Source of the DNA: JAOUGY01 sp963792365
Lineage (GTDB): Bacteria; Actinomycetota; Acidimicrobiia; Spongiisociales; ZC4RG35
NCBI GenBank assembly: GCA_963792365.1
Contig: CAWBVW010000009.1
Span: forward strand, 1 to 64,000
Direction of reading: 5' to 3'
Length of the DNA: 64,000 bases
The stretch's first letter is position 1; every line of letters starts with the position of its first letter. This document shows positions 27,055-35,974 of this stretch, piece by piece. The notes below the pieces were generated by a model that had not been told where the DNA came from, did no database searches, and was given only the letters and a program-made list of their open reading frames with translations. The translations under genes were made by a program, and so were the position numbers.

Positions 27055-28469
27055 CAGATCAGGTACTGGTTGGTGCCGCGGCTGATGAATTGGCCATCTC
27101 CCGGGGATCCTAGGTATGTGTCGTCTTCGATGAGTACGTTGCCACGTTGCATGACGAGTTCGATCTTCCCTTTGACTTCTTTGCCTTCATAACACGTGTA
27201 GTCCACATTCATGTGGTTGACGTCCACCGACATCTTCGAGGTGACGTCCGGGTCCCAGATGACGATGTCCGCATCGGACCCGATGGCGATCGTGCCCTTC
27301 TTCGGGTACATGCCGAACATCTTGGCCGGTGTCGTGGCACAGACCTCCACGAACCGCTCGAGACTCATCCGACGGTCGGTGACGGCACCGTCGTAGATCA
27401 GTCGCATCCTTTCCTCCACGCCGGGGAGCCCGTTCGGGATCTTGGTGAAGTCACCCTCACCCAGCCGCTTCTGGGTCCCCAAGGTCGGATGGTCATTCAT
27501 GCAGAACGGGCAATGATCGGTCGACACCACCTGCAGGTCATTGGTGGCGAGGTACTTCCACAGCCACTCCTGGTGGTCTTCCTCCCAGCTGCGCACCGGC
27601 GTCGAACACACGTACTTGGCACCCTCGAAATCCGGCTCGGAGAGGTTGTTCCAGCCCAAGTAGAGGTACTGAGGGCACGTCTCACCAAAGACATTCGACC
27701 CCCGGTCCCTAGCGGCCGCCACCTCTGCCACGGCTTCCTTGGCCGACATGTGCACGACGTAGAGCGGGCATCCGGCCAGCTCGGCATAGGCGATCGCCCG
27801 ATGGGTGGCTTCGGCTTCGGTGATCGGCGGGCGCGTGACCGAGTGATAGATCGGATCGGTCTCACCACGCTGGAGTGCCTGCTCCCTCAGCACGTCGATC
27901 ACGATTCCGTTCTCGGCATGCATCATGATCGTGGCGCCATTCTCCGCGGCCTTCTGCATGGCCCGGAAGATCTTGCCGTCGTCGGAGTACAACACCCCCG
28001 GGTAGGCCATGAACAGCTTGAAGCTGGTCACGCCGTCGCCCATCAAGATGTCCATCTCCTTGAGCGACTGATCTGTCACGTCGGAAACGATCATGTGGAA
28101 GCCGTAGTCGATCGCACACCTGCCATCGGACTTCCCACGCCATTGCTCGTATCCATCCATCATCGGTTCCCCGATGGTCTGAACCGCGAAGTCGATAATG
28201 GTGGTCGTTCCACCCCAGGCCGCCGCTCGCGACCCGGTTTCGAAGTCGTCGGATGCATAGGTGCCGCCGAACGGCAGCTCCATGTGGGTGTGTACGTCGA
28301 TGCCTCCCGGGAACACGTACTTCCCCGCGGCGTCGATCTCCTTGTCGACGGTCCAGCCGTGAGTTCCGCGAGCGGCCATGGCTACCACCATCTCGCCCTC
28401 GATCAGCACGTCGGCCTCGGTACGACCCGCGTGGGTCACCACAGTCCCGTTCTTGATCAGGGTTCGCAT
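27054..28469 (-). CDS. hydA: Dihydropyrimidinase (hydantoinase family)
   Basis: This 471-residue amidohydrolase opens dihydrouracil or dihydrothymine to the N-carbamoyl beta-amino acid. The metal motif is GGIDVHTHMELPFGGTYASD (about 54-73). The carboxylated Lys is in VTSFKLFMAYPGVLYSD, His ligands are in IMMHAENGIV and LYVVHMSAKEAV, and the last Asp is in VVSTDHCPFCMND. GNVFGETCPQYLYL-type and KMFGMYPKKGTIAIGSDADI regions are standard for the D-hydantoinase/DHPase group. GAGAGGAG precedes the ATG. It sits directly downstream of the aminotransferase gene. Confidence 0.94.
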   Translation of the reverse strand: MRTLIKNGTVVTHAGRTEADVLIEGEMVVAMAARGTHGWTVDKEIDAAGKYVFPGGIDVHTHMELPFGGTYASDDFETGSRAAAWGGTTTIIDFAVQTIGEPMMDGYEQWRGKSDGRCAIDYGFHMIVSDVTDQSLKEMDILMGDGVTSFKLFMAYPGVLYSDDGKIFRAMQKAAENGATIMMHAENGIVIDVLREQALQRGETDPIYHSVTRPPITEAEATHRAIAYAELAGCPLYVVHMSAKEAVAEVAAARDRGSNVFGETCPQYLYLGWNNLSEPDFEGAKYVCSTPVRSWEEDHQEWLWKYLATNDLQVVSTDHCPFCMNDHPTLGTQKRLGEGDFTKIPNGLPGVEERMRLIYDGAVTDRRMSLERFVEVCATTPAKMFGMYPKKGTIAIGSDADIVIWDPDVTSKMSVDVNHMNVDYTCYEGKEVKGKIELVMQRGNVLIEDDTYLGSPGDGQFISRGTNQYLI

Positions 28470-28500
28470 CGTCTCTCCTCTCGTTCGGTCAAAGCATCGA

Positions 28501-29802
28501 TCACTCGGGTGTCCCGGACGCCCGCAAAACGGCTGATTCGAGCTTCGTGTAGCCCTCGTCCGCCTCTTCCTCGGTGAGCGTGAGGGCAGGGGCGATTCGA
28601 AGGACGTTGCCGTAGAGCCCGCCCTTCCCGATCAGCAAGCCCTCGGCCTTTGCCTCCTCCATCACCGCTGCGGCGGCCGGAGCGTCGGGTGCCCCGGAAG
28701 CGGGTTCCACCAACTCGATGCCCAGCATCAGGCCCTTTCCGCGCACCTCGCCGATCATCTCGACGCGCTCGGCGAGGCCATCGATCCGGTTCTTCAGATG
28801 ATTCCCCACCTTGTAGGCGTTGGTCTGGAGATCGTGATCGAGCACGTAGTCCAGGTTGGCGAGGGCACCTGCGGTGGACAGCGGATTGCCGCCAAAGGTG
28901 GATATCGAGTTGGCGGGGAGACTGTCCATCAGCTCTGCCGTCGCCACCACGCCGGCCATCGCCAATCCGTTGCCGAGCCCCTTCGCAAAGGTGAGGATGT
29001 CCGGCGTCATCCCGTGCGCCTGATAACCCCAGAAGTGCTCGCCGGTTCTGCCCCAACCGGTCTGAACCTCATCGGAGATGAAGAGGATGCCGTGACGGTC
29101 GAGAACCTCCTTCATCGCTCCGAAGAAGCCGTCGGGCGGCGTCACGAAGCCCCCGACCCCCTGGATCGGCTCGGCGATCATGCACGCCACGTCGCCGGCG
29201 GTCGACACCTCGAGCATGTTCTCGAGATCGGCCACGCAGGCGGCGATGAACTGGTGATCCGGGAGATGCCCGAATGGAGAACGAAGCCGGTACCCACCAT
29301 GGACATACGTCACATGAAACGGCGACAGGCTCGTCGACGACCAGTTCTTCTGACCGGTGATCGCCACGGTCGAGTGGCTCTTGCCGTGGTAGCTCCCACG
29401 AACCGCAAGCACCTGGTTGGACTTTCGGAACTGCGTGGCGAGCATCAGCGCGGCGTCGTTGGCCTCCGTCCCAGAGTTCGTGAAGAACACCTTCGCGTCG
29501 GGGATTCCCGAAACGGATGCGATCTTCTCGGCCAGAGCGATCTGATTCTCGATGAGATACAGCGTCGACGTGTGGAGCATCTTGTCGGCCTGTGCCTTGA
29601 TGGCCTGGACGACCTCGGGCAGGTTATATCCGGTCATGGTGGTGAGGATCCCGCCGAAGAAGTCGAGGTACTCGTTGCCCTCGGCGTCTCGGACGCGGCG
29701 ACCATCACCATCGACGATGGCGATCGGTTCCTTGTAATAGAGGGCCATCCAACTGGGGAGGACCTGCTTGTGGCGAGCCAGCAGCTCGGCGTGTGTTCCC
29801 AT
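28501..29802 (-). CDS. Class III PLP aminotransferase (beta-alanine / beta-aminoisobutyrate transaminase)
   Basis: This 433-residue omega-aminotransferase has FFTNSGTEANDAALMLATQF (PLP phosphate site), GSYHGKSHSTVAITG, the Asp in LFISDEVQTGWGRTGEHFWG, and the Schiff-base Lys in DILTFAKGLGNGLAMAGVVA. In this operon it should move the amino group of beta-alanine or beta-aminoisobutyrate to pyruvate or a similar acceptor, giving malonate or methylmalonate semialdehyde for MmsA. It lies between the beta-ureidopropionase and dihydropyrimidinase genes with short gaps. Substrate assignment rests on context. Confidence 0.9.
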   Translation of the reverse strand: MGTHAELLARHKQVLPSWMALYYKEPIAIVDGDGRRVRDAEGNEYLDFFGGILTTMTGYNLPEVVQAIKAQADKMLHTSTLYLIENQIALAEKIASVSGIPDAKVFFTNSGTEANDAALMLATQFRKSNQVLAVRGSYHGKSHSTVAITGQKNWSSTSLSPFHVTYVHGGYRLRSPFGHLPDHQFIAACVADLENMLEVSTAGDVACMIAEPIQGVGGFVTPPDGFFGAMKEVLDRHGILFISDEVQTGWGRTGEHFWGYQAHGMTPDILTFAKGLGNGLAMAGVVATAELMDSLPANSISTFGGNPLSTAGALANLDYVLDHDLQTNAYKVGNHLKNRIDGLAERVEMIGEVRGKGLMLGIELVEPASGAPDAPAAAAVMEEAKAEGLLIGKGGLYGNVLRIAPALTLTEEEADEGYTKLESAVLRASGTPE

Positions 29803-29836
29803 GTTTCACCTACTGGGGATGTGATCGGACCTCTGA

Positions 29837-30679
29837 CTAGGGGGCGACGAGCGGCCCATATGCGTCGGGCCGGCGGTCTCGATAGAACGCCCACACCTTG
29901 CGCACTTCGTCGATCATGTCGAGGTCGAGGTCTCTGACGACCAACTCCTCGTCGGTGTCCGACGCCGGATCCCCGACGAACTGGCCCCGGGGGTCGACGA
30001 AGTACGACGAGCCGTAGAAGTCGTTGTCGCCGAAGGGCTCCTTGCCCACCCGGTTGATCGCACCGATGAAATACTCGTTGGCGACGGCGGCCGCGGGTTG
30101 TTCCAACTTCCACAGGTACATCGACAGACCACGACTCGTGGCGGACGGGTTGAACACGATCTTCGCACCGGCCAGACCGAGCGCCCGCCATCCCTCGGGG
30201 AAGTGGCGGTCGTAGCAGATGTAGACACCGATCCTGCCCACCGATGTGTCGAAGATCGGGTATCCCATGTTGCCGGGACGGAAGTAGAACTTCTCCCAGA
30301 AGCCGCCGACATGCGGGATGTGCGTCTTGCGGTATTTTCCGAGGAAGGTGCCGTCGCGTTCGATCACGGCTGCAGTGTTGTAGAGAAACCCGTCGTCTTC
30401 CTTCTCGTAGATCGGTACCACGAGGACCATCTCGGTCTCCTTGGCGAGTTTCATCATCCGCTGCATGGTGGGCCCGTCGGGAATCGACTCAGCGCTGTCC
30501 ATGTGACGCTCCTCCTGCACCTGGCAGAAGTAGGCGTCGTTGAACAGCTCCTGGAAGCACATCACTCTGGTGCCCTGCTCGGCGGCCTGGCGGGCATACT
30601 TCTCGTGCTTGTCGATCATGGAATCCTTGTCGCCGGTCCACTCGGTCTGCACGATGGCGGAGCGCACGATGTTGGCCAT
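29837..30679 (-). CDS. Beta-ureidopropionase (nitrilase superfamily)
   Basis: This 280-residue carbon-nitrogen hydrolase removes CO2 and ammonia from N-carbamoyl-beta-alanine or N-carbamoyl-beta-aminoisobutyrate. The Glu-Lys-Cys triad is visible in VMCFQELFNDAYFCQVQ, GKYRKTHIPHVGGFWEKFYF and GVYICYDRHFPEGWRALGLA. The PHVGGFWEKFYFRPGN stretch is typical of this branch rather than of plain nitrilases. It follows the ABC substrate-binding gene in the operon, consistent with degradation of imported pyrimidine bases. Confidence 0.92.
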   Translation of the reverse strand: MANIVRSAIVQTEWTGDKDSMIDKHEKYARQAAEQGTRVMCFQELFNDAYFCQVQEERHMDSAESIPDGPTMQRMMKLAKETEMVLVVPIYEKEDDGFLYNTAAVIERDGTFLGKYRKTHIPHVGGFWEKFYFRPGNMGYPIFDTSVGRIGVYICYDRHFPEGWRALGLAGAKIVFNPSATSRGLSMYLWKLEQPAAAVANEYFIGAINRVGKEPFGDNDFYGSSYFVDPRGQFVGDPASDTDEELVVRDLDLDMIDEVRKVWAFYRDRRPDAYGPLVAP

Positions 30680-30741
30680 GGCCTCCTCCTCTCAGTTCTG
30701 CGTGGGGTGCTCGGTCGGGCACCCCACGATTGTCGTACGGC

Positions 30742-31881
30742 TCACTCGCCACCTTCGGTCACGGTGACGTCGGCCTTCTCGAAACCGTCTCCTACCGTAT
30801 CGAGTCCTTCGCCGTCGAGGGCGGCGACCGCCGCTTCCGCGAACTCGGTCGTGTACGAGCCCTCAGGGATCTCGACGCCCTGGAGCTCGGGGATCTGGGA
30901 TGTTGCGACCTCAACGGTCTGGTCCCACAGCGCCTTGTCCATCACGCCGATGCCGCCGGGCGACGGCCAGATGAGGGCGTTGATCTCGTTCATCATCCAG
31001 GTCTGGTGACCCGCCGGGAGGGTCGATCCGGCGTCGAGAACGTACTCGACACACGTGTCCGGGTTGTCCCGACAGAAGATCCAGCCTTCGAAGGACGCCT
31101 TCAGAAACGCCTCCACCGTGGCGCCGTTGTTGGCGGCGTAGTCCTCGGTCACCCAGATGGCATCCTGGAGCATGGCCGTGCCGACCTCGTTGAAGTCGAT
31201 CACGTTCAAATCCTCGGGCTGGTACAGCTCGCCGGTCTCCTCGTTGACCGCTTCCAGAACCTGGGCGTACTCGTTGTAGATCATCGCCTCGGCCGCATCG
31301 AGCTCCCGGTTCAGCAGACCCTCCATGTCGAAATTCTGCGAGACGAGGTTCACGTCGGTGACCCCGAATTGTTCGATGGCGGCAGTCAGCTCGTACTCGT
31401 TTCCGAATCCCCAGTTGCCAACCGTCTTCCCGGACCAGTCTTCGGGCGACTCGATCCCCGAGTCGGCCCACGACACCATGAGCGTGCCGGACCGCTGGAA
31501 CACCTGACCCACGTTCACGAGCCCAGCGTCCTCGGTGTTCGACACCAGGGCCTTCGGGACCCAGGCGATGCCGAACTCGGCGCCGCCGGTCGCAACCACC
31601 TGTTGCGGCACGATGTCGACGGCGCCTTCGAGGATCGTCACGTCGAGACCTTCATCCTCGTAGAACCCTTCCGCCACCGCTGCGTAGTAGCCGGCGAACT
31701 GGGCCTGGGCGAACCACTGGAGCTGGAGGTTGATGGGGGTCAATTCGCCGGAGCCCTCCGCGGTCGTCTCTGTTGTCCCGGTGTCATCGGTGGTGTCGGC
31801 GGCGTCGTCGCCGCCGCAGGCTGCCGCGATCAGCGCCAGTACCGCGATCAACGACAACAGGCGCCATTTGCTTTGCTTCAT
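30742..31881 (-). CDS. NMT1/THI5-like ABC transporter substrate-binding lipoprotein
   Basis: This 379-residue extracytoplasmic receptor has a signal peptide ending in lipobox LIAAAC (Cys22), followed by an Asp/Thr-rich linker. The NMT1 domain begins at INLQLQWFAQAQFAGYYAAV and contains GAVDIVPQQVVATGGAEFGI. Relatives bind thiamine-pyrimidine precursors, riboflavin or pyrimidine bases. With the downstream catabolic enzymes, uracil or thymine (or a dihydro form) is the likely ligand; this is inference. The permease and ATPase genes lie immediately upstream in the operon. Confidence 0.88.
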   Translation of the reverse strand: MKQSKWRLLSLIAVLALIAAACGGDDAADTTDDTGTTETTAEGSGELTPINLQLQWFAQAQFAGYYAAVAEGFYEDEGLDVTILEGAVDIVPQQVVATGGAEFGIAWVPKALVSNTEDAGLVNVGQVFQRSGTLMVSWADSGIESPEDWSGKTVGNWGFGNEYELTAAIEQFGVTDVNLVSQNFDMEGLLNRELDAAEAMIYNEYAQVLEAVNEETGELYQPEDLNVIDFNEVGTAMLQDAIWVTEDYAANNGATVEAFLKASFEGWIFCRDNPDTCVEYVLDAGSTLPAGHQTWMMNEINALIWPSPGGIGVMDKALWDQTVEVATSQIPELQGVEIPEGSYTTEFAEAAVAALDGEGLDTVGDGFEKADVTVTEGGE

Positions 31882-32035
31882 CGTCTGTCTCCCTCATCTC
31901 TCCGCTTCGTGCGGTTCGCACGGCAGGATCTCCCTGCCGAGATCTGTGGCCGACGGCCGACAGCACGCGGCGACCGCAGCTGGAAGGTCGTCCACCCTGA
32001 ATGTTCGATTGGGAGCACACGCATGGCATCGAGCG

Positions 32036-32809
32036 TCACGGTGCGCTCCTGACGGATACGTGCCACGGCATCACCTTTCGCTCCACCAGCACGATCGAGA
32101 GGTACAGCGCGATGCCGAAGGCCGATGCGAGCACGATCGCGCACCACGCCTCCTCGAACTGAAACAGTGCTGCTTTGAGCGTGATGTACTGGCCGAGCCT
32201 GTCTTGAGGGCCTCCGAAGTACTCCTTCACGATCGCTCCGATGAGACTCAGGGCGGCGGCCACCTTCAACGCCGAGAACAGATAAGGCGTGGCCGTGGGC
32301 ACTCTCAGTTTCATGAGCGTGGTTCGGTCGGTGGCCGCGAGTGACTGCATCAGCTCGATCTGCGTTGCCTGGGCCGACGTGAGTCCGCGAACCAGGTTGA
32401 TCATGATCGGGAAGAAGACCAGCACGGTCACCACCGCCACGGTGCTGAACGGATTGAGCAGCCCGAACCACACGTTGGCGATCGGCGCCAGCACCACGAT
32501 GGGTGTGGAGTTTGCAGCGATGGCGAGCGGCATGGCTCCGTCGCGTATCGGCTGCCATCGGGCGGTGGCGAGCGCGGCAGCGAAGGCGAGGACACCGCCC
32601 AGCGCCAGCCCGGCGACCGCGCTCAGGAAGGTGCCGGTGCCGGCCGTCCACAATGCTCCCCATTCGGCCCCGAACGTCGAGGCGATCGCCGATGGGGCCG
32701 GCAGGATGAATCCCTGGATGTCGAAGACGCGAACCACGGCCTCCCACAAGGCAAGGGCGCCGATGAACAGAGTCATCGCCGGCAGGTAGCGCGAGAGCTT
32801 CTCGCTCAC
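32036..32809 (-). CDS. ABC transporter permease (SsuC/TauC type)
   Basis: This 257-residue inner-membrane permease has about six helices. The EAA loop is at ELMQSLAATDRTTLMKLRVP followed by TATPYLFSALKVAAALSLIG. FIGALALWEAVVRVFDIQGF and VLAPIANVWFGLLNPFST are typical of nitrate/sulfonate/pyrimidine-precursor importers. Its start overlaps the ATPase stop by 4 bases. It pairs with the second permease at 33585, so the transporter core is probably a heterodimer. Confidence 0.88.
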   Translation of the reverse strand: MSEKLSRYLPAMTLFIGALALWEAVVRVFDIQGFILPAPSAIASTFGAEWGALWTAGTGTFLSAVAGLALGGVLAFAAALATARWQPIRDGAMPLAIAANSTPIVVLAPIANVWFGLLNPFSTVAVVTVLVFFPIMINLVRGLTSAQATQIELMQSLAATDRTTLMKLRVPTATPYLFSALKVAAALSLIGAIVKEYFGGPQDRLGQYITLKAALFQFEEAWCAIVLASAFGIALYLSIVLVERKVMPWHVSVRSAP

Positions 32810-33588
32810 TCGGTGTCTCCCACGTCGATCTTTCGAAGCGACTCCCGGACTCGGGTCAGCAGTTCGAAGAACAGTTGGTCCTCACGTGTCTCGAACGCTC
32901 TCGGCTGCGGCAGGTCGACCTCGATCACGTCCGCGATCCTCCCCGGTCTTGGCGACAGCACGACGACGCGGTTCGACAGGAACACCGCCTCGGGAATGGA
33001 ATGGGTCACGAAGACGACGGTGGTCGATGTTTCCGCCCAGATTCGGAGCAACTCCATCTGCATGCGCTCACGTGTCATCTCGTCGAGGGCGCCGAACGGC
33101 TCATCCATGAGGAGGATCGAAGGTTGGAACGAGAGCGCCCGCGCGATCGACACCCGCTGTTGCATCCCGCCGGAGAGCTGCCAGGGGTAGTGGTCGGCGA
33201 ACTTCGAGAGCTGGACGAGCTCGAGCATCTCTCTCGCCTTTCGTTCCCGCGCCCCGGCGTCAACGCCCATCACCTCGAGCGGAAGCTCGACGTTGTCGGC
33301 GATCTTGCGCCATTCGAGCAGGGTGGCCGACTGGAACACCATGCCGTAGTCCCGATCGAGGCGGGCTTGATGCGGCGTCTTGCCATTGACCACGGCGGTC
33401 CCAGAAGTCGGAGTGAGAAGGTCACCAATGATCCGCAGCAGTGTCGACTTCCCGCATCCCGACGGGCCGATGAGCGAGATGAACTCACCAGGAGCAACGG
33501 TGAGATCGATACCTTCGAGGGCGGTCACCTCGTTTGCCGATCCCTGGTTGAACACCATGCCGACGCCGGTGAGGTCCAGAGCGTTCAT
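32806..33588 (-). CDS. ABC transporter ATP-binding protein (SsuB/TauB type)
   Basis: This 260-residue ATPase has Walker A GPSGCGKSTLLRIIGDLL (about 43-60), a Q-loop DYGMVFQSATLLEWRK, signature LSGGMQQRVSIARALS, Walker B SILLMDEPFGALDE and switch His in VVFVTHSIPEAVFLS. The Q-loop WRKIADNV-ELPLEV context is that of the nitrate/taurine subfamily. The ATG at 33588 overlaps the upstream permease stop by 4 bases. It energises uptake through the two permeases. Confidence 0.92.
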   Translation of the reverse strand: MNALDLTGVGMVFNQGSANEVTALEGIDLTVAPGEFISLIGPSGCGKSTLLRIIGDLLTPTSGTAVVNGKTPHQARLDRDYGMVFQSATLLEWRKIADNVELPLEVMGVDAGARERKAREMLELVQLSKFADHYPWQLSGGMQQRVSIARALSFQPSILLMDEPFGALDEMTRERMQMELLRIWAETSTTVVFVTHSIPEAVFLSNRVVVLSPRPGRIADVIEVDLPQPRAFETREDQLFFELLTRVRESLRKIDVGDTE

Positions 33589-34475
33589 ACCGATGCACCC
33601 GCCACGACAGAGGTCACGTCCTCCACCTTTCGCGCCACGGGTGGGATCGTCATGCGCTCGACGAGCGCAACCAACCCGACGAACCCGACACCGACGAGCG
33701 CCGCCACGAGAACCGAGGCGAACAGTTTCTCCGGTGCGCTCGAGAACGACGAGGCGAACGACAGAATGGCACGGCCCAGCCCATCCCGGATGCCCGCAGG
33801 GAGCTCGCCGACGATCGCACCGATGATGGACGCCGTGGCGGCGACCTTCAGCGCGGGGAAGAGGTAGGGCAACGCCGAAGGGATCTGAAGCTTGAACAAG
33901 ACCTGGCTCGGGCTGGCGGCATATGACCGCATGAGCTCCGCCGAGGTCGCCTCGGGCGACCGCAACCCTCGCAAAGTGTTGATCGCGACCGGGAAGAAGG
34001 CCAGATACGACGATATGGCGCCGACCGGAACCCAGATCGGGAGGTCGAGTCGGCCCGACCAGACCACGAGAATCGGGGCGATGGCCAGGACTGGAACCGT
34101 CTGAGAAGCAACGACGTACGGCATCAGCCCGCGTTCGGCGAGGGGGGATCTCACGAACAAGACACCGAGCCCGAATCCGACGAGCGAACCTACGACAAAC
34201 CCGAGCAGGGCGGATCGAAAGGTGAACCAGGCCGCCTCCAGCAACACGGTCAGCAACAACGTTTCGCGACCCCGTTGAGCTTCGGTGAAGAGCACGCCGA
34301 CGACGTCCCAAACATGGGGCATCGAGCGGTCGTTGGTACGGATAGGGAGAGCGATGTCGGTGAAGGGCCACGTCCCGCCAGTGGCACCGCCCATCGCCTT
34401 GTAGCCCTCCCACACAGCGATCAACACGGCGACGATCACGACGAAGCTCATAACGGAACGGACGCGCGACCTCAT
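33585..34475 (-). CDS. ABC transporter permease, second subunit
   Basis: This 296-residue permease has an N-terminal helix (SFVVIVAVLIAVWEGYKAM) and the core MPYVVASQTVPVLAIAPILV, EAA loop ELMRSYAASPSQVLFKLQIP, and ALPYLFPALKVAATASIIGA. It is clearly paralogous to the permease at 32036. It is the first gene of the pyrimidine operon and is divergent from the MocR regulator with a 136-bp gap. The ATG at 34475 has only a weak ribosome site, so the exact start is not secure. Confidence 0.86.
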   Translation of the reverse strand: MRSRVRSVMSFVVIVAVLIAVWEGYKAMGGATGGTWPFTDIALPIRTNDRSMPHVWDVVGVLFTEAQRGRETLLLTVLLEAAWFTFRSALLGFVVGSLVGFGLGVLFVRSPLAERGLMPYVVASQTVPVLAIAPILVVWSGRLDLPIWVPVGAISSYLAFFPVAINTLRGLRSPEATSAELMRSYAASPSQVLFKLQIPSALPYLFPALKVAATASIIGAIVGELPAGIRDGLGRAILSFASSFSSAPEKLFASVLVAALVGVGFVGLVALVERMTIPPVARKVEDVTSVVAGASV

Positions 34476-34571
34476 GGCCGGGTCCGTCGCACGCTGTCGG
34501 TACCGTCCATCCGGGGCTGCCCCATCATGGGTCGATGCTATGCGCGCCGATGCCCTGGAACATTGCCCGAT

Positions 34572-34589
34572 TGTTACTTTTCTGTAACA
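34572..34589. promoter_or_regulatory. Putative operator TGTTAC-N6-GTAACA in the MocR/ABC divergent promoter
   Basis: A perfect 6+6 inverted repeat with a 6-base spacer lies 22 bases before the MocR start codon and about 97 bases before the ABC permease start. TACAGT at 34600-34605 would serve as a -10 for a leaderless MocR transcript, with the operator over its -35 region. Inverted sites between a MocR gene and its divergent target operon are typical of this regulator class. Confidence 0.55.
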
Positions 34590-34611
34590 GCGCTTTCGAT
34601 ACAGTGCCGCC

Positions 34612-35955
34612 ATGACACCGATGGAGATCATCGCCGAGGCCGTTGCCGAGTCCACCGCCGATGGCATCGCGCAATCGATCGAGGTGCTGGTGGCACGCGG
34701 CACCCTGGCCGGGGGGACTCGTCTGCCGACGGTGCGATCGCTCGCCCGTGCGCTCACGGTCAGTCCCACCACCGTCGCCGCCGCCTGGCAACAGTTGGTC
34801 ACCGCCGGCGTCGTCGAGACACGAGGTCGAGCCGGCTCGTTCGTGGTCGAGACCACCGGGGCATCGAGACGATCGTGGCTCTCGGGGCAGCCAGGCCGCT
34901 ATCGACTCGACCTCTCGACCGGGAGTCCGGATACGGCACTGCTCCCCGACATCGGCGAGGCCATCCGGAGAGCGGTCGCGCAGACCGCCGGTAGCTACAT
35001 GGAGCCGGTGGTACTGCCCGAGTTGGAGGCGGCGATCCGCAGCGATCTGCCTTTCCAAGCCCAAGCTCTCACGGTCGTGGACGGTGCGATCGATGCGATG
35101 GATCGCACCCTGGCCCAGGTGTTGCGGCGCGGAGCAGGCGTGGTGGTCGAAAACCCCTGTTTCCCACCTATTGCCGAGCTCGTCGTGGAACACGGCGGGC
35201 GATTGCTCCCGGTTCCGGTCGACCGTGGCGGGATGATGATGTCAGCGCTGGAGCTGACGTCGAGCCACGATCCGACCGTCCTCGTCTATCAACCCCGAGC
35301 CAACAACCCCACCGGCATCTCGACCGACCCCTCTCGCCTCGACCAGATGGCGACCTTCGTTTCGCAGCACCCTCGGCTCTTCGTGATCGAGGACGACTCC
35401 TCGGGCGACGTGGCCACGGCCGCGCCGTCGACATTGGCGACACGTTTTCCCGACCGAGTCGTCCACGTGCGGAGCTATTCGAAGAGCCACGGACCCGATC
35501 TGCGGATGGCGGCGGTGGCGGGCCCCACCGCGGTGATCGAGGCCATCGTCGAACGCAGACTCCTCGGGCCTGTGTGGACCTCACGGATCCTCCAGCGCAC
35601 GTTGCTCGAGCTCCTCACCGACCCCGCGTCGACCGAGACGGTTCGTGGGGCCGGGCGCAAGTACGACCGCCGGAGACGCACGCTCACCGAGCTGCTGGAG
35701 TCGAAGGAGGTGTTCGTCGGCGGGACGCATGGCATCAACATGTGGATCCCGGTCGATGACGAGCGTGATGCCATGGTTGTCCTGGCGTCACACGGCGTGG
35801 GTGTAGCGCCCGGCACTCCATTCCAGCTGCTGGCAGGAGAGGCCCCACACATCCGTCTCACGCTCGCCCGTGAACCAGACTCCTGGGAAGAACTCGCCAC
35901 TCAGGTCGCCGAGGCCGCGCACACGCACCGGGGACCCCGCCGCTCACTGGTCTGA
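34612..35955 (+). CDS. MocR-type (GntR/aminotransferase) transcriptional regulator
   Basis: The protein has 447 residues. A GntR winged helix-turn-helix (LPTVRSLARALTVSPTTVAA, about residues 40-62) is joined to an aminotransferase class I-like domain. PLP-site elements include VVENPCFPPIAELV, VYQPRANNPTGIS and the Schiff-base Lys in VRSYSKSHGPDLRMAAVAG. MocR regulators sense PLP or amino-compound adducts. As the gene is divergent from the pyrimidine operon, it probably responds to a beta-amino acid such as beta-alanine or beta-aminoisobutyrate; that is inference. Confidence 0.9.
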   Translation: MTPMEIIAEAVAESTADGIAQSIEVLVARGTLAGGTRLPTVRSLARALTVSPTTVAAAWQQLVTAGVVETRGRAGSFVVETTGASRRSWLSGQPGRYRLDLSTGSPDTALLPDIGEAIRRAVAQTAGSYMEPVVLPELEAAIRSDLPFQAQALTVVDGAIDAMDRTLAQVLRRGAGVVVENPCFPPIAELVVEHGGRLLPVPVDRGGMMMSALELTSSHDPTVLVYQPRANNPTGISTDPSRLDQMATFVSQHPRLFVIEDDSSGDVATAAPSTLATRFPDRVVHVRSYSKSHGPDLRMAAVAGPTAVIEAIVERRLLGPVWTSRILQRTLLELLTDPASTETVRGAGRKYDRRRRTLTELLESKEVFVGGTHGINMWIPVDDERDAMVVLASHGVGVAPGTPFQLLAGEAPHIRLTLAREPDSWEELATQVAEAAHTHRGPRRSLV

Positions 35956-35974
35956 CCCGGTGTAGGTTGCGATC

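Noticed and set aside
25552..28577. Two long plus-strand open frames opposite mmsA and dihydropyrimidinase
   Set aside because: Both mirror strongly conserved genes on the minus strand. Their His/Arg/Val-rich translations look like shadow frames.
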